From Gerris lacustris (Eukaryota; Arthropoda; Insecta; Hemiptera; Gerridae), in the NCBI GenBank assembly GCA_951217055.1, contig OX578285.1:58191102-58255101 (forward strand): a DNA stretch of 64,000 bases, in the 5' to 3' direction. This document shows positions 12,084 through 22,414 of the stretch, in pieces; within the stretch, counting starts at the first letter, position 1, and each line of letters begins with the position of its first letter. The notes beneath the pieces were generated by a model. That model searched no databases. It was not told where the DNA came from and worked only from the letters and a program-made list of their open reading frames with translations. The position numbers and the translations under genes are program-made.

Positions 12084-12660
12084 TTATGCATATATATATA
12101 TAAATATATGCATATATACATATATAATATATGTATATACATTATTATTTTAACTCGCGACTGAGTTAAAACAAGAGAGCATTATTTCATAAAACATAAT
12201 TCAGATAATTGATTTGTTAAAATTCATGTTTGTAATTTTTAACAGAATTTGATTTTTTTTTTTTTTTTGTAATTTTATATATTGGTAATTTTTTATTAAT
12301 TCGCGTAACATTATGTTAATTGAAATCCTTGTTATTATTTTAAATCTAGGTTTTCAGTTGATTTTCTTTTTTTTGTGTTTTATTCAATTAATCTCATCAT
12401 TTAATACCTTTTTTTTTTCATCGCTTCTTTTGTTTTGTGAATTTTGTTTATTTTTATATGGTTATTTTTTACTTTCGCAAACCAAGACATAAGTAAAAAA
12501 TAATGTAACTTTTTTTTATTATTATTGACATTTTTTTTATATATATATATATAAAAAAAGAATAAACATAAAAAAATTATTTGAATGATTCATTTATTGA
12601 TTTATCCCATTATGATTATTAGAATTATTATATTCGTTACTTTAATAAATCTAGATAATA
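11346..12660. other. Very AT-rich intergenic DNA with (TA)n
   Basis: Dominated by poly-A/T runs and by the TA microsatellite at about 11996-12116. No exon is seen. Confidence 0.6.
11996..12116. repeat. (TA)n microsatellite
   Basis: An almost unbroken TA dinucleotide run with a few interruptions (TGTATA, AAATTTATGCA). Confidence 0.95.
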
Positions 12661-12663
12661 ATT

Positions 12664-12789
12664 AGATAATCCTGAAGTGACGGCCTCATCAGAAATTTGG
12701 TGTCCCGATGATTCGAACCCATTCAAGGAATCATTCTTAAATAAGTTACTCATGATGACAGTAATTTTCTGGACTCTTGAGTCAGTTCA
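12664..12789 (+). other. Exon-like open segment, unrecognised
   Basis: One frame reads an ordinary-looking protein stretch (NPEVTASSEIWCPDDSN...) without stops and meets a possible donor (TTCAG|GTATTT at about 12790). No start codon or clear acceptor was found. It may be an exon, or a decayed piece, of an unrecognised + strand gene that also includes the next segments. The family is unknown to me. Confidence 0.25.
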
Positions 12790-12882
12790 GGTATTTGGAT
12801 TTGGTCCATCAATTAAATTGTTTAAATTAAAAAAATAAATATTATTCATTGTATAACAAGAAAGTAAATATCAGCATTAAAT

Positions 12883-13062
12883 ATAACACCTGTTGAAGAA
12901 TTTATAAGAATTATGGTTGATAGAAATGCTGTTACTGGGTATCACTATTTGCAATTTTTGTCTAGAGTCGAACCTTTGAACTACTTGCGATTCATTCTTT
13001 TAGACCAACCAAGTGTTGTGGTTAACAAATCAAAGGATGATTTAATTAAAAATTAAAGTGTA
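12883..13062 (+). other. Exon-like open segment ending in TAA, unrecognised
   Basis: A frame of about 58 codons follows ATATCAG|CATTAA, reads smoothly (TPVEEFIRIMVDRNA...; ...YLRFILLDQPS) and ends in TAA. The composition is helical and amphipathic. Its phase does not obviously join the previous segment, so this may be a pseudogene piece or need another splice site (a GT donor lies after DQPS). No function is assigned. Confidence 0.3.
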
Positions 13063-13385
13063 TTTTTTTTTCAGTTTTGAGCATGAATATTTCAAATAAT
13101 AATGAAAGGACTATATTTGCGCAGAATTATGTTTATTGTTCAGCACACACTCAAGATTCAAATCTCAAGTAACCAAGGGTTCTCTAGATTTTTTTTTACA
13201 AACTAACTTGCGTTACAAGTTATAGGATATCATCTGGATATTGTAAGTATGTGTGGCTTAAGATAGCCACAAAAAATATTTGAGTTTGAATTTTATACTT
13301 GACTGTAGTGTGTTTAAGGTAATTCCTATGGACATTATAAGGTGATTCTTTTAAAATTTCTTGAAATATACTTACTTAATCGTGA

Positions 13386-13640
13386 TCTTTTCTACCACTT
13401 GGTGTAAAGGTTTGACAAAGAGATCCTTTCTGACCGATCTTCATCCAGGCACCAAGTCTTGAAATTATGACTTAATTTTGTCCACCCATCCTGCTTTTAC
13501 TGCGGGGTCTCTTTTCTTTGGGCCTATCATAGACTTGTTTAGAAAAGAGTCCCCTTTCCATTCTAATAACGTGCCCAAACCATCGTAGTTGTTTGCAGCT
13601 AATAAGTTCTTTCACCGACTTTAGAGGTTTTCTCGGACGG
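13386..13640 (-). mobile_element. LINE (RTE-like) ORF 3' end remnant
   Basis: Read on the - strand, the segment gives QLRWFGHVIRMERG followed by a basic tail, then a stop. The [LM]xWxGHVxRM signature just before the C-terminus is typical of RTE-like and related non-LTR polymerases. The rest of the reverse transcriptase is absent or too decayed. A second remnant of the same kind lies at 50760-51010. Confidence 0.6.
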
Positions 13641-14126
13641 TTCCCCAGTACATTCTTAAGATTCCTTTATTACTTCAAAAGTTTGTAGACAAGATGCTTC
13701 TCTTTGCGTTATTTTGCTTACACTATGAGGGTCAGTGTTTGGAGTATACGTTTTCTTTCATATAAACAGTTTAGTCTTCGAAAAAAAACTTATTTAGAAT
13801 AAACATTTTGTTAAATGCGTGAAATCATTTCTATAAAATAAGCTTGTATTAAGAGCACAATTTATGCAAGTATTTATTATCACAATGGCAGGAAGAAATC
13901 CTACCCTAAATTTAAAAAGAGCCAAGTCTAAATTTCAACTAAGTATTATTCCTTCTACTGCATACAATATTAACATATTATCTACAAAATATATTTATTT
14001 ATAACATTAGTAAATATTAATACAACACATTTTAATATATATTTTTTTTTATCACAGATTGAGATCTTTTTCGAGTTTTTAACATTAGAAATAAGAATCA
14101 TTATAAATTAGAATTTTCAGTTGTAG
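13641..14126. other. Decayed DNA upstream of an exon-like segment
   Basis: The first part may continue the LINE remnant. The rest is AT-rich with no readable feature. Confidence 0.35.
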
Positions 14127-14282
14127 ACAGATATACTGGCCGGCATGGTTATGACTGCTGACAGCATGATATCAGATGATACCAGAAGAACCTGCACGTC
14201 AGCATTAACTGGCAAGAGATTAGTGACAGTTACTTCGATGGACCATCTCAAACCAGCTACAAGAGTTCCAACCTATGAATGT
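14127..14282 (+). other. Exon-like segment between TTGTAG and GTAAGA
   Basis: An acceptor-like end (TTTTCAGTTGTAG) is followed by an open frame (TDILAGMVMTADSM..., ...HLKPATRVPTYE) and then a good donor (GAAT|GTAAGA). It is flanked by AT-rich DNA and its own G+C content is higher. It was not recognised. It may be a middle exon of the same unknown + strand gene as the segments at 12.7-13.1 kb. Confidence 0.35.
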
Positions 14283-14469
14283 AAGAGATTATTAATTCAA
14301 TTTAACATAAATAGAAATTGTACATTTGTATTTTCAAACATTGTACTTTTATTTACTTAAAAAACAACATTGTAACATTAAGGATGGAATTAACAAAAAA
14401 ATTCATGGGTTCTCACTGCTATAATATGACTGGTGCCATAATGAGAGTTCATGGTTTTTACTTTTTATC

Positions 14470-15186
14470 AGGGTCCGTAGGCAAAACCAAGGACCCTTAT
14501 ATTTTCCTGCGTGTGTCTGTCCGTCCGTCCTGTCACCTGCTCTCACGGCTACACTTTTCGTCCGATCATTTTTAAATTTGGCATGTATGTGTCTTGTACC
14601 TGCCCACTTATTTTAAAAATATAGCGCCTTAAAAAAAATATTTTTCAAAAAAATTAGGGTAAAAAAACTTAAGGGTTAAATTTTTTTTATTTTTTTTCGA
14701 CACCGTGAGGTGTATCATATGAAAGGGTACGTCGAGCTGATTACAAAAATATATAATTCTTTGGTTATAACTTTGAAAGGGCGAGCGTAGGCAAGTTTGA
14801 AGTGGGTGTGAAACGTGTCCCCCTCCTCTATCTCACTATGTGAAGTGCAAAAAATCTTAAAAAATTCCTAAACATTCTTCGAACAAAAGTAAAGTTACCA
14901 CTTTTTGGAAATTTCGAAAAAAATATTATTTTATTTTTTATTGACAAAATAAGTTTTTTATTACTTTGGTCTTTTCTATGTATTTATATGGTTGTAGTCC
15001 GGTTCTGTGGCAAAAAAATACTTTATCAGAAGTATGTTTATTTGTTTTGAGAACATCAAGACCCATAGGATAGTTCAAAGTAAGCTTTTTAGCATTTTAA
15101 AAAACACCATCAATTGGGTACTACTTAAACTATACAGTGAGGTCTACGGACCCTCGCTGTGTGCTGACCAGCACACACTTGACCTG
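14470..15186 (+). mobile_element. Helentron-associated (HINE/DINE-like) repeat, copy B
   Basis: A full-length partner of copy A. It starts AGGGTCCGTAGGC with a GTCTGTCCGTCCGTCC core nearby, and ends with the subterminal ACGGACCCTCGC, the hairpin GTGTGCT-GACC-AGCACAC and ACTTGACCTG. The loop differs by one base from copy A and the stem is kept. It is followed by a T run, in line with insertion between T bases. Confidence 0.6.
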
Positions 15187-15514
15187 TTTAATTTTTTTGT
15201 AATTGCTATTGTCCAAAATTTACTAAAGCTTAACCAGTTTTACTTTAGAAATAAATATATATTCTGTTCGTATTCCACAATTTTTGTTTTTATAAAAATT
15301 ATTTCATTAACGCCCTGATAGTATCCCCAATTTCTTTACTCATTTCTTGAATGATGAACTTGTTTAAGTGATGATTAATGATGGTGAACTTGTTTATGAG
15401 TTTCATCTTCTGGTACATATTATAATATATATGTATATTCTAAAGTGTGATCCTATTAATTAGCCTAGCCAACAATATTGTGTTAGTATGATAACTTAAT
15501 TGACATTACTCTTA

Positions 15515-15842
15515 AGCCTAGTCCACACCAGTAGACACGTTGCGAGACATTTCTGTAGACGGTCTCATAGACCGTCTACAGAAATGTCTCGCAAAGTGTC
15601 TATAGACATCTTCTGAGACCGTCTATGGTCTAGGTCTAGCGTCCACACTTGTAGACACGTTGCTCAACATGCCTAACGTTGCATCATGTCTACCATTTAG
15701 AATGGAAAACTATAGACATGCGATTTTGGTCTAGCAACGAGACCGTAGACGCCGTTTGTCTCAGCCGATGTCTATAGACAAATCACTGGACATGTCTCTG
15801 AGACCGAAATCGCGCAACATGTCTACTAGTGTGGACAAGGCT
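15515..15842. mobile_element. 328-bp MITE with TTA target duplication
   Basis: TTA is present at 15512-15514 and 15843-15845. The ends are AGCCTAGTCCACACCAGTAG and its inverse (CTACTAGTGTGGACAAGGCT). An inner perfect palindrome is built on GAGACATTTCTGTAGACGGT (about 15542-15596), and the motif GTCTATAGAC recurs. It is non-coding. The 3-bp TTA target suggests PIF/Harbinger. Confidence 0.85.
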
Positions 15843-16075
15843 TTAGAGCTTGTTTTAAGCATTCCAAGCTCTAAGAAAAGCAATGTGCTAGTAGCTAGTA
15901 TATAGGCCATGGGTAGGATAGCCCATTTATACCATTTTAAAAATAGTCTGCCATTAGTGTGGCACATAGTTTCCTCACTTCTTATTTCGTATTCTTCAAT
16001 GATTTTATGCTTTTATATCCTATATTATTGTTCAAATGTATTTAATTTATTTAAGGACGAGTAGCATTTAAGATA

Positions 16076-16077
<2 letters not shown>

Positions 16078-16128
<51 letters not shown>

Positions 16129-16246
16129 TGTTTATTGCAACATTATATAATATACAATACAAGCAATACAGGTGGTTAATGATTGGGAAGTAGTAGCATG
16201 AATTGACTAGATGTAAGATTCTGTCCAGAGACAGCACTTACTGGCG
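16078..16246 (-). mobile_element. Poly(A)-tailed retrocopy with perfect 9-bp target duplication
   Basis: TAAGATAAG flanks both sides (16069-16077 and 16247-16255). On the - strand the insert runs for about 120 bp and then has GCAATAAACAAT before an A tail of about 48 (T run 16079-16126). It is a 5'-truncated LINE or mRNA 3' end inserted by target-primed reverse transcription. The long pure tail suggests a young insertion. Confidence 0.85.
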
Positions 16247-16403
16247 TAAGATAAGTTAGTTAGCAAAAATTGAGCGGCCGACAAAAAATGTTCCCTGATT
16301 TCTAAAACGAATTTCTGTCTTGGAATTTTTGAAATCGGAGTCATAAAAAATGTTCGTTCTACAAAACGATCACATAGCTAATGTTACCTTCGGTAAGCTG
16401 CGA

Positions 16404-16405
16404 AA

Positions 16406-16443
<38 letters not shown>
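16404..16443. repeat. Poly(A) run
   Basis: A pure A run of about 40 bp following TGCGAAAC. It could be another retrocopy tail, but no target duplication was found. Confidence 0.8.
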
Positions 16444-16447
<4 letters not shown>

Positions 16448-16890
16448 AAATGCTTTTAACAGTTATATCTTGAAAACAAAGGTGACGAATCTGTGCCAAT
16501 TTAAGAGAATGTTAGTGCAATCAGTAAGCGTTAATAATTTTTGGCGATTGAAATAAAAGCAGCCCTAAATCTTAATTAGGGTAGACCTGGGTTTGGGAAT
16601 AATGCTAAACTAATAGTTTTAAAGTAGATTTGATAAAGTCTTCAACCAATTGTTTTTCTTAATGTAAGAACACATGTTTGATTATAGATTTTCTTGTTTT
16701 TCTTTAACAAACCTGACCTCTATGAGAGAGTTGAATTACTAATATGTATAAAGCCCAGTTAAAAGCTGTTTGCTGTAAGGTGCTGCACTCTACCAGCCTA
16801 ATGTTGAACTAGAGTTGAAATCAACCAGAAAATCTTAAAATACATTTAGAGTGTAATTTTTAATATTTATATCTTTTTTTTATGTTACAG

Positions 16891-17012
16891 CTATTATTAT
16901 GATCCGATTGTGCTTTCACTACTGCTTCTAAATTAAGAGATTAACTAGCATCCAAGAATATGCAATTGCCTTATGCCTCTGAAGTCATAGATACAGCTAC
17001 CAATCAAGTAAA
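16891..17012 (+). other. Exon-like segment between TTACAG and GTAAGT
   Basis: A strong acceptor (TTTATGTTACAG) and a consensus donor (AACT|GTAAGT) bound 122 bp. No single frame is open throughout: one frame opens YYYDPIVLSLLLLN then stops, and another is open over its second half (LASKNMQLPYASEV...). The join from the 14.1-kb segment also leads to a stop, so this is either a 3' UTR/last exon or a frame-shifted pseudogene piece. Confidence 0.3.
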
Positions 17013-17185
17013 CTGTAAGTAGAGTCAATGTTTTCATATTAAACAGATTATCAAAATGTCTTTTTTAATGTTGCTCTCAAATGTCTAAACGAAAAAGTTA
17101 TTAATATAAAAGAACAAAAACTTAAGATAAAAAACCAAAAACTTATATATTGATGTAACTTTAGGATAATCTGAAAATAATCTTA

Positions 17186-17296
17186 AGGCCCCCATACACG
17201 GTTAAAATGTTTGCGCAAACATGATGTTTGACGGGTATGGCCTAAATTTGCCCGACATCAGGTTTGCGCAAAATGGTTGATCGTGTATGGGGGCCT
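17186..17296. mobile_element. MITE of the AGGCCCCCATAC family, copy 3 (best preserved)
   Basis: TTA duplications are present at 17183-17185 and 17297-17299. The inverted ends AGGCCCCCATACACGG and ATCGTGTATGGGGGCCT enclose a TTTGCGCAAACAT interior. At 111 bp it defines the family. Confidence 0.9.
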
Positions 17297-17332
17297 TTAC
17301 ATTCAATTCTAAAGAAAAAAATAGTAGAATAC

Positions 17333-17482
17333 TTATTTATGATATAAAAAATTACTTGCCGTCAATACTTGCTGAATCTTATCATCACTGTGATCTTCAC
17401 ATTCACATTTGATTTTAGGATCCAGCAGCAAGTAATTCCACATGATCAATTGATCATAATTTAATAATTGGCGATTATAATC
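17333..17482 (-). other. Exon-like 49-codon open segment downstream of BBS1
   Basis: After TTTAG the - strand is open for 49 codons (starting DYNRQLLNYDQ, with CECEDHSDDK in the middle) and ends in TAA. Its phase would fit BBS1 exon 10, but its content does not resemble the BBS1 C-terminus, and it lies beyond the BBS1 stop and poly(A) signals. It may be an alternative last exon, another gene, or chance. Confidence 0.25.
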
Positions 17483-17511
17483 CTAAATTTTACTACTTTT
17501 AATTTTACATT

Positions 17512-17527
17512 TTTATTCGACTTTATT
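17512..17527 (-). terminator. Two AATAAA poly(A) signals for BBS1
   Basis: On the - strand AATAAA occurs at 17527-17522 and 17517-17512, about 65-80 bases after the BBS1 stop codon at 17591. This is the expected position for a short 3' UTR. Confidence 0.55.
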
Positions 17528-17590
17528 CTAAGTTGTTCGACTGGTAGAAAATTGATGTAGAAATTGTTGTAATTAATTTTTTTAAAGCCT

Positions 17591-17671
17591 TTAAGGCTTT
17601 GTGGTAATAATAGCTAATACCCTTAAATTCCCTTTAATGTCAGCTGTGAAATTGCAAGAGTCAAGAAAGGT
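17591..17671 (-). CDS. BBS1: BBS1 last exon (exon 11)
   Basis: After GTTTTTGGAG the frame reads TFLDSCNFTADIKGNLRVLA... to a TAA stop, 26 residues. This lines up with the vertebrate end [20 protein letters not shown], part of the C-terminal beta-sandwich (GAE-like) domain. It joins exon 10 in phase 0. The conserved PGLxYPLE block that should come just before was not found, so either a micro-exon is missed in the 2.5-kb intron or the acceptor lies elsewhere. The end is also shorter than in vertebrates. It is followed by two AATAAA signals. Confidence 0.6.
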   Translation of the reverse strand, partial: TFLDSCNFTADIKGNLRVLAIITTKP

Positions 17672-18059
17672 CTCCAAAAACAATTATCAATAAATGTACC
17701 TCAATGTTATTTGGCTGCTACACACTAAATTAAGGTGGTAAATTAAGGTGGAGGTGGTTAGAGAGAAACCACCTCTAACTTTTAGGGAGGGCTCCTAATT
17801 GACAAGTACTTAAATATTTACCAAGCCACTTGGGTTAAGACATAATAATACATATATGTGGGTGCTAAATATAGCCACCATCATGGTTCTAGGGAAACCT
17901 AATTTATTTAAGGCGAGACTTTAAGGGTAAAAATCGGTCCACGACAACTCAGACAAACTTTCTCATATACGAGTTCATAATTACTTAGCCTAGCGTTTTC
18001 CATTCATTAGTTTTCGTGTTTTCATAAGTACATTTAATTATTATTATTGAATATTATAT

Positions 18060-18440
18060 TAAAATTTAACATAAACATAACTTCTGCTCGGTGGGTAATC
18101 GAACCCGACCTCTCACTGTCCACGTTTAAAGCTATTATTCAGGAACTAGATATTTCCTGGGGAAACGGTTTATATAATTAAATGGACTACATTATAGAAT
18201 ATTTTAATCAAAGACGTCGGAACCGTTTTTGAGAAAGAAAAAAAAATCAGAGTTTATGAGGGATAGCGCCCCCAAATTTGGAGCTAAAATTCATTTTTCG
18301 ATTTCGCCTCGGGGTATGATTTGTTTGAACATGTATGCTAAATTTCGTCAAAATCAGCCCAGTAGTTTAGGCTCCACGCGTCTGCATATACGACAGACGA
18401 TAGACAGGCAGACAGATGACAGACGACAGACTTAATGCTT
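18060..18440. repeat. Dispersed repeat with tRNA-like B box and (GACA)n tail
   Basis: On the - strand GGGTTCGATTACCC at about 18090-18105 resembles a Pol III B box. On the + strand the sequence runs into the common text GCCCAGTAGTTTAGGC and a GACAGACGA-rich tail. It is a possible SINE-like or composite repeat; no clear A box or target duplication was seen. Confidence 0.35.
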
Positions 18441-18982
18441 AAAATATGTGTGTAAAGAGATCATCAGTTAATAAGCAATCATCAACTGAATAAATCTAGC
18501 AATAAACGATATAATCAAAGATTGCAACACTTAAACAAAAAGTGTGGCTCAGATGCAGTTATACTTGATATTGGGTGAGGATTGGTTGAATGTCACAAAA
18601 ATTGTGGCTGAGAAAACGTTACTGCATAACCTTAAGCAGTTAAACTGGATGTTGGGTAAGGACTGGATGAATGGTAAAGATAAAGTATTTGTAAAATTGA
18701 AGATGATGATATATCAATTCTCTGCATAGATAACAATTTGTATAATCAATAATTGTATAAATCAAAATCATCATAACCAATTGGTAAATGATTATTTCTT
18801 ATTGTATAATGGGTTGTTTGTAAAAATATACCAAACCCCAATTCTTTTTGGACATATTATGGAGTGTATTTAAATTATGATTTATCCTTAATGGAAAGAA
18901 AATCCCAGAGAAAATGTTTCTGGAAAAATAAACCTTGATCTCCAAAACAAAAGTTATGATGGTACAATTTCTCTTCTCTTTT

Positions 18983-19220
18983 GGGCACTTCTTTAGATTG
19001 TTACTCCCCTTATAAAAAAAACAGAGGGCAGTAACAATCTAAAAAAGGTGTACGAAATGTTCTTCTTTAGATTGTTACTCCCCTTATGAAAACAGAAGTG
19101 TGATGTTCCTTTGTCCCAAAGTACATTGGACTAAACACCCTTTTGTCTTAATAGTTATTTAGTCAAAGTCATTTATATTCTAAAAAAAACACAGGGGAGT
19201 AACAATCTAAAGAAGTGCCC
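18983..19220. mobile_element. MITE with TTTAGATTGTTACTCCCC ends, copy A
   Basis: The ends are GGGCACTTCTTTAGATTG and its inverse. Inside, another pair of the same CTTTAGATTGTTACTCCCC end faces inward at about 19030-19085, so the element is nested or has a duplicated terminus. Relatives are at 29546-29722 and 60834-61049. No coding. Confidence 0.75.
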
Positions 19221-20129
19221 TCTTTTTTATGTGATCGGTTTTTTTAAGAGAATATAACAAAACCAAATCATAATCTGTTTTAAAAGATGCATATCTTACA
19301 ATTTTTTTCTTCAGTACAGTTTTGTAAGGAAGAATAATTTTAAATATAGACATTCAAGTGAACTGAACTTCTATTATCAATTATTTTGTTTGAAAATGTT
19401 TATAAATTGTTATTTATATTCTTTAAATCTCTCTGTTTTAGTTGATGATACCCTGGACTGAAATTTAAAATGAAGATGGTGGATACCATTAAAAGAAAAC
19501 TGATTTGATAGTCCGAATAGACAGACCTAGAGGAATGGCCAACATTATGGAAATGGAGTCGTCTCAGAAAGCCTGAATAGGTGCAAAGCAACATTAAGAG
19601 AATTGCCTAATTTGCTATTATGGTATTAGTATTGCTGGGATGGACGTCAGACATCCAAATTGATCCACACAGCATTTTGGTTACTCATAATTCCCTACAC
19701 TAAAAATATTTAATTTAAATGAAAGGGTCATTAAATCTCATAATACTTTGACCAAACAATAATTAGAATTCATTTTCTCGGTTTTTCCTTTTTTATTATT
19801 TTTAATGCATTTAACTGCCTTTTAGAAACAGCAAGTCATTAACCAATCTCGTCAATGATCAACTATAATTTAATTTAGTAGCTCTTTAAAAAAAATAAAA
19901 TAACTGTGCTTAACGGTAAATCAATATCCAGCTTATAAATAATTCACCATGTATAGAAGAAGATGACAATGTCAACGGTCATTGTCAGACAATGCAGTCA
20001 GTCTATATTTTTTTAACAATTAAAAAATATAGGCAGTTAATGAGATAAAAACTACGTCAAACAATTACCTACAAAAATCTAAACATATATCATACTGTAC
20101 ACCTTGTATAATCTTACTAAATAACTTAC
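19221..20129. other. BBS1 intron 10, AT-rich
   Basis: No exon was confirmed. Two acceptor-like - strand sites were examined (before 19575 and before 19455), but neither opens a frame matching BBS1. Confidence 0.45.
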
Positions 20130-20267
20130 AGGGATATATGATCGTTGTAACTTGTAAAGTTTTGGATCGTACATGAAAGTTACTCCAAGATCAACTAGCG
20201 GCTTTTCATTTAAACCAACATTTTCTATAGTTACTAAAATCTTCATTCTTGGACCCAAGCCGACAAC
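20130..20267 (-). CDS. BBS1: BBS1 exon 10
   Basis: It is bounded by ATCTTACAG and CCCT|GTAAGT. The 46 codons begin VVGLGPRMKILVTIEN and end KLYKLQRSYIP, in phase 0 at both sides. They match the vertebrate C-terminal domain (VVQGLGPTFKLTLHLQN ... LYNEALYSLPRAFF). This is the beta-sandwich that packs in the BBSome core. Confidence 0.9.
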
Positions 20268-21238
20268 CTGTAAGATAAATATTACCAATAATTGATGTTA
20301 TCTTCCAAAATATTTTAATGTTATTTTGATCTAGAAAGAACTGTAATCTAAACCTTCGAATACATTTATAATATACGAGTTGTTAAGCCCGTGGCAACAG
20401 GCCTAATTATATATTTAGAATAAAATTAAAATGATGTAAATTAATGTAGATATCCATTTAGATAAGTTATTGTATCTATTTGAAGACCCAACATATCAAA
20501 ATAAATGTAGTTGCCTTAGCTTAGCCATAACAAATCATTCCTAGTTGTTGCTGTCAGGACACTTGTTGATTGCCTGCGTTAGTAGTTCGAGACCCTCTAT
20601 GTATAAGTTTTATGAATAATCTTGAGATATTATTATATGTACACTTAATCAGCGTACCAACAACAGAATTAACCATCAATACATTGATATTCTGAGTTAG
20701 TAGCTCAAGCCACTCTTTTTGTGCATTGCGTAGTTGTTTTGAGTAGTAGTTTTGATGCATTGCATAGTTGTATGTATAATCATCATAGTTTGTATAAATA
20801 CAGTGTACCAACAAAAAAATTACCTAGAAATATATGATATCCTGCATTATTAGCTCAAGACATTATACATACAATGTATTGTATGTAAAATTGTTATATG
20901 TTGGTATAAGAACGTCGACTTTTTTTTATCCAATGTGGGATAGCGACTCATCATGAAAGTATAAACACTTTATTTACAAAATATAAGCAAGTGAGGCTGG
21001 CCTTATATTAAGGTTTGCTTTCACACACAGCGTACTTATCAATCTAATGACAACATTTTAAATTAATAATAGCTAAATTATAAATCATAAAGTTTAAAGT
21101 AAAGTCTAAGGTAATACACTAATAGTACATACAGAGTAGCACTGTAAAAATAATACAAGTTTGCCAAGGATATTATAATGAACTAACAAGTAATTCACTA
21201 ACTCATATAACACTAAAAACTAAATAATATAAACATAA
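20268..21238. other. BBS1 intron, repeat-like AT-rich DNA
   Basis: An inexact direct repeat (TTAGTAGTTCGAGACCCTC.../GTTAGTAGCTCAAGCCACTC.../TTATTAGCTCAAGACATTAT) recurs about every 120 bp between 20575 and 20865. No coding was found. Confidence 0.5.
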
Positions 21239-21808
21239 CAATTAAGAATATATATGGTGGTTAAGGATACCTAATAAGTCCAAAATTATATTTTCTGACA
21301 GTAGTCTTAAAAAATGCTGGTCCGTACCGATCTCGTCAAAGAAGTTTTTAGTGCTAGCTGGTATAGTCCCTCTTGTTCCAAACCACAATCCATACACTTT
21401 ATAGTCCCTATCACCTTGAGAAGCTCGAAACCTATCTTTATAGAACTCGATGCATTTCTCATAGATGGTCTTCTTCTCCTCGTGTACTTTGTTGGCTTGG
21501 TCTATGTCTTTAGTTTCATATCTGACGGTGGGGTCAATAATAAGGGCAGTCTTGTTGTCCGGGTGGAATGCTATAATATCGGAAAATCTAGAAGAACCTT
21601 CCGAGTCAATAGCATAAACCTCGTCATAAAAAATATAATTTTTCTCTTTGAGGACTTCCGAGATCTTGCGCTTAACGTTATGGTGGCGTCTAGTCACAAG
21701 AAGCATGTTATGTGGGCACTTTCCAAGCACATGTGCTGGAGTTTCATTCTCTCTGCCACATTTGCGACAGAGGGTCCCAACAACTCCTGTTGACTGATAA
21801 ATAGTTCA
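21239..21808 (-). mobile_element. 3' end of an RLE-type non-LTR retrotransposon (R2/R4-like)
   Basis: The - strand is open from about 21808 to the stop at 21242. It begins with a zinc finger, CRKCGRENETPAHVLGKC (C-x2-C-x7-H-x5-C spacing as read), and continues with a restriction-like endonuclease region: ...RFSDIIAFHPDNKTALIIDP..., where the D near FSD and the D in IIDP match the PD-(D/E)xK core. This is the C-terminal layout of R2-group LINEs, whose endonuclease nicks the target for reverse transcription. The reverse transcriptase is missing, as expected for a 5'-truncated copy. The about 185 open codons without a stop suggest a fairly recent insertion. Confidence 0.85.
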
Positions 21809-22076
21809 ATAACCAAACAACGTCTTTCATACAAAGAAATTGTAATTAAAACATTTGGCCGGTGTTTCGGCTGTTCTAAATCAGCCTTCTTAAGATAATC
21901 TGGTGGTTTCTGAATGAATTAGGAAGTACAAGTGAGTATTAAAATAAGTATTGCTTCAATTATTTATTTTTTTGTATGAAGACGTTCTCTGGTTATTAAA
22001 CTACACCTCTTTCATGATGTGTTCGTATAAGTTGAATGTGAATCAAATTACATTGCACGGATTTTTTTATATTTAC
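21809..22076. other. BBS1 intron remainder
   Basis: May hold further decayed sequence of the LINE (its polymerase end). Nothing is readable. Confidence 0.35.
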
Positions 22077-22198
22077 CTGAGCTGAGAGTTTTATATTTCC
22101 TCCATGAGATACTGTAGTAGATTTAATTGCATCTAAGTATGACTCTGTTGACGAAACATTAAGCCCAAATAATGAAAGCTGGAACCATGTGTACATCT
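22077..22198 (-). CDS. BBS1: BBS1 exon 9
   Basis: Acceptor TTTGTTCTAG, donor GCTCAG|GTAAAT. Two bases complete a split Glu codon, then MYTWFQLSLFGLNVSS... runs to IKLSAQ. This corresponds to the helix between propeller and beta-sandwich of vertebrate BBS1 ([20 protein letters not shown]...). Phases agree with exons 8 and 10. Confidence 0.88.
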
Positions 22199-22414
22199 CT
22201 AGAACAAAAAGTGAATGAGATGTGCAGAGTAGTAGTTTTCTTATGTCTAATTTGAGGTAGTAAAATTATTAGACAATCATTGACAGATTACTGAACAGTA
22301 ATCATTTTTAATAAATTAACAATGACGTATTTTATCAATCGAAAACAAACATATATAAAAAATGCAGATTTGAAAATGTCTCTAAGTTGGAGAGACGAAA
22401 TATTACCTAATGTA

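Noticed and set aside
19400..19594. Candidate BBS1 last exon (frame with PGYHQLKQ)
   Set aside because: Acceptor-like CAG present, but the sequence does not match the BBS1 C-terminus. The segment at 17591-17671 matches better and has poly(A) signals.
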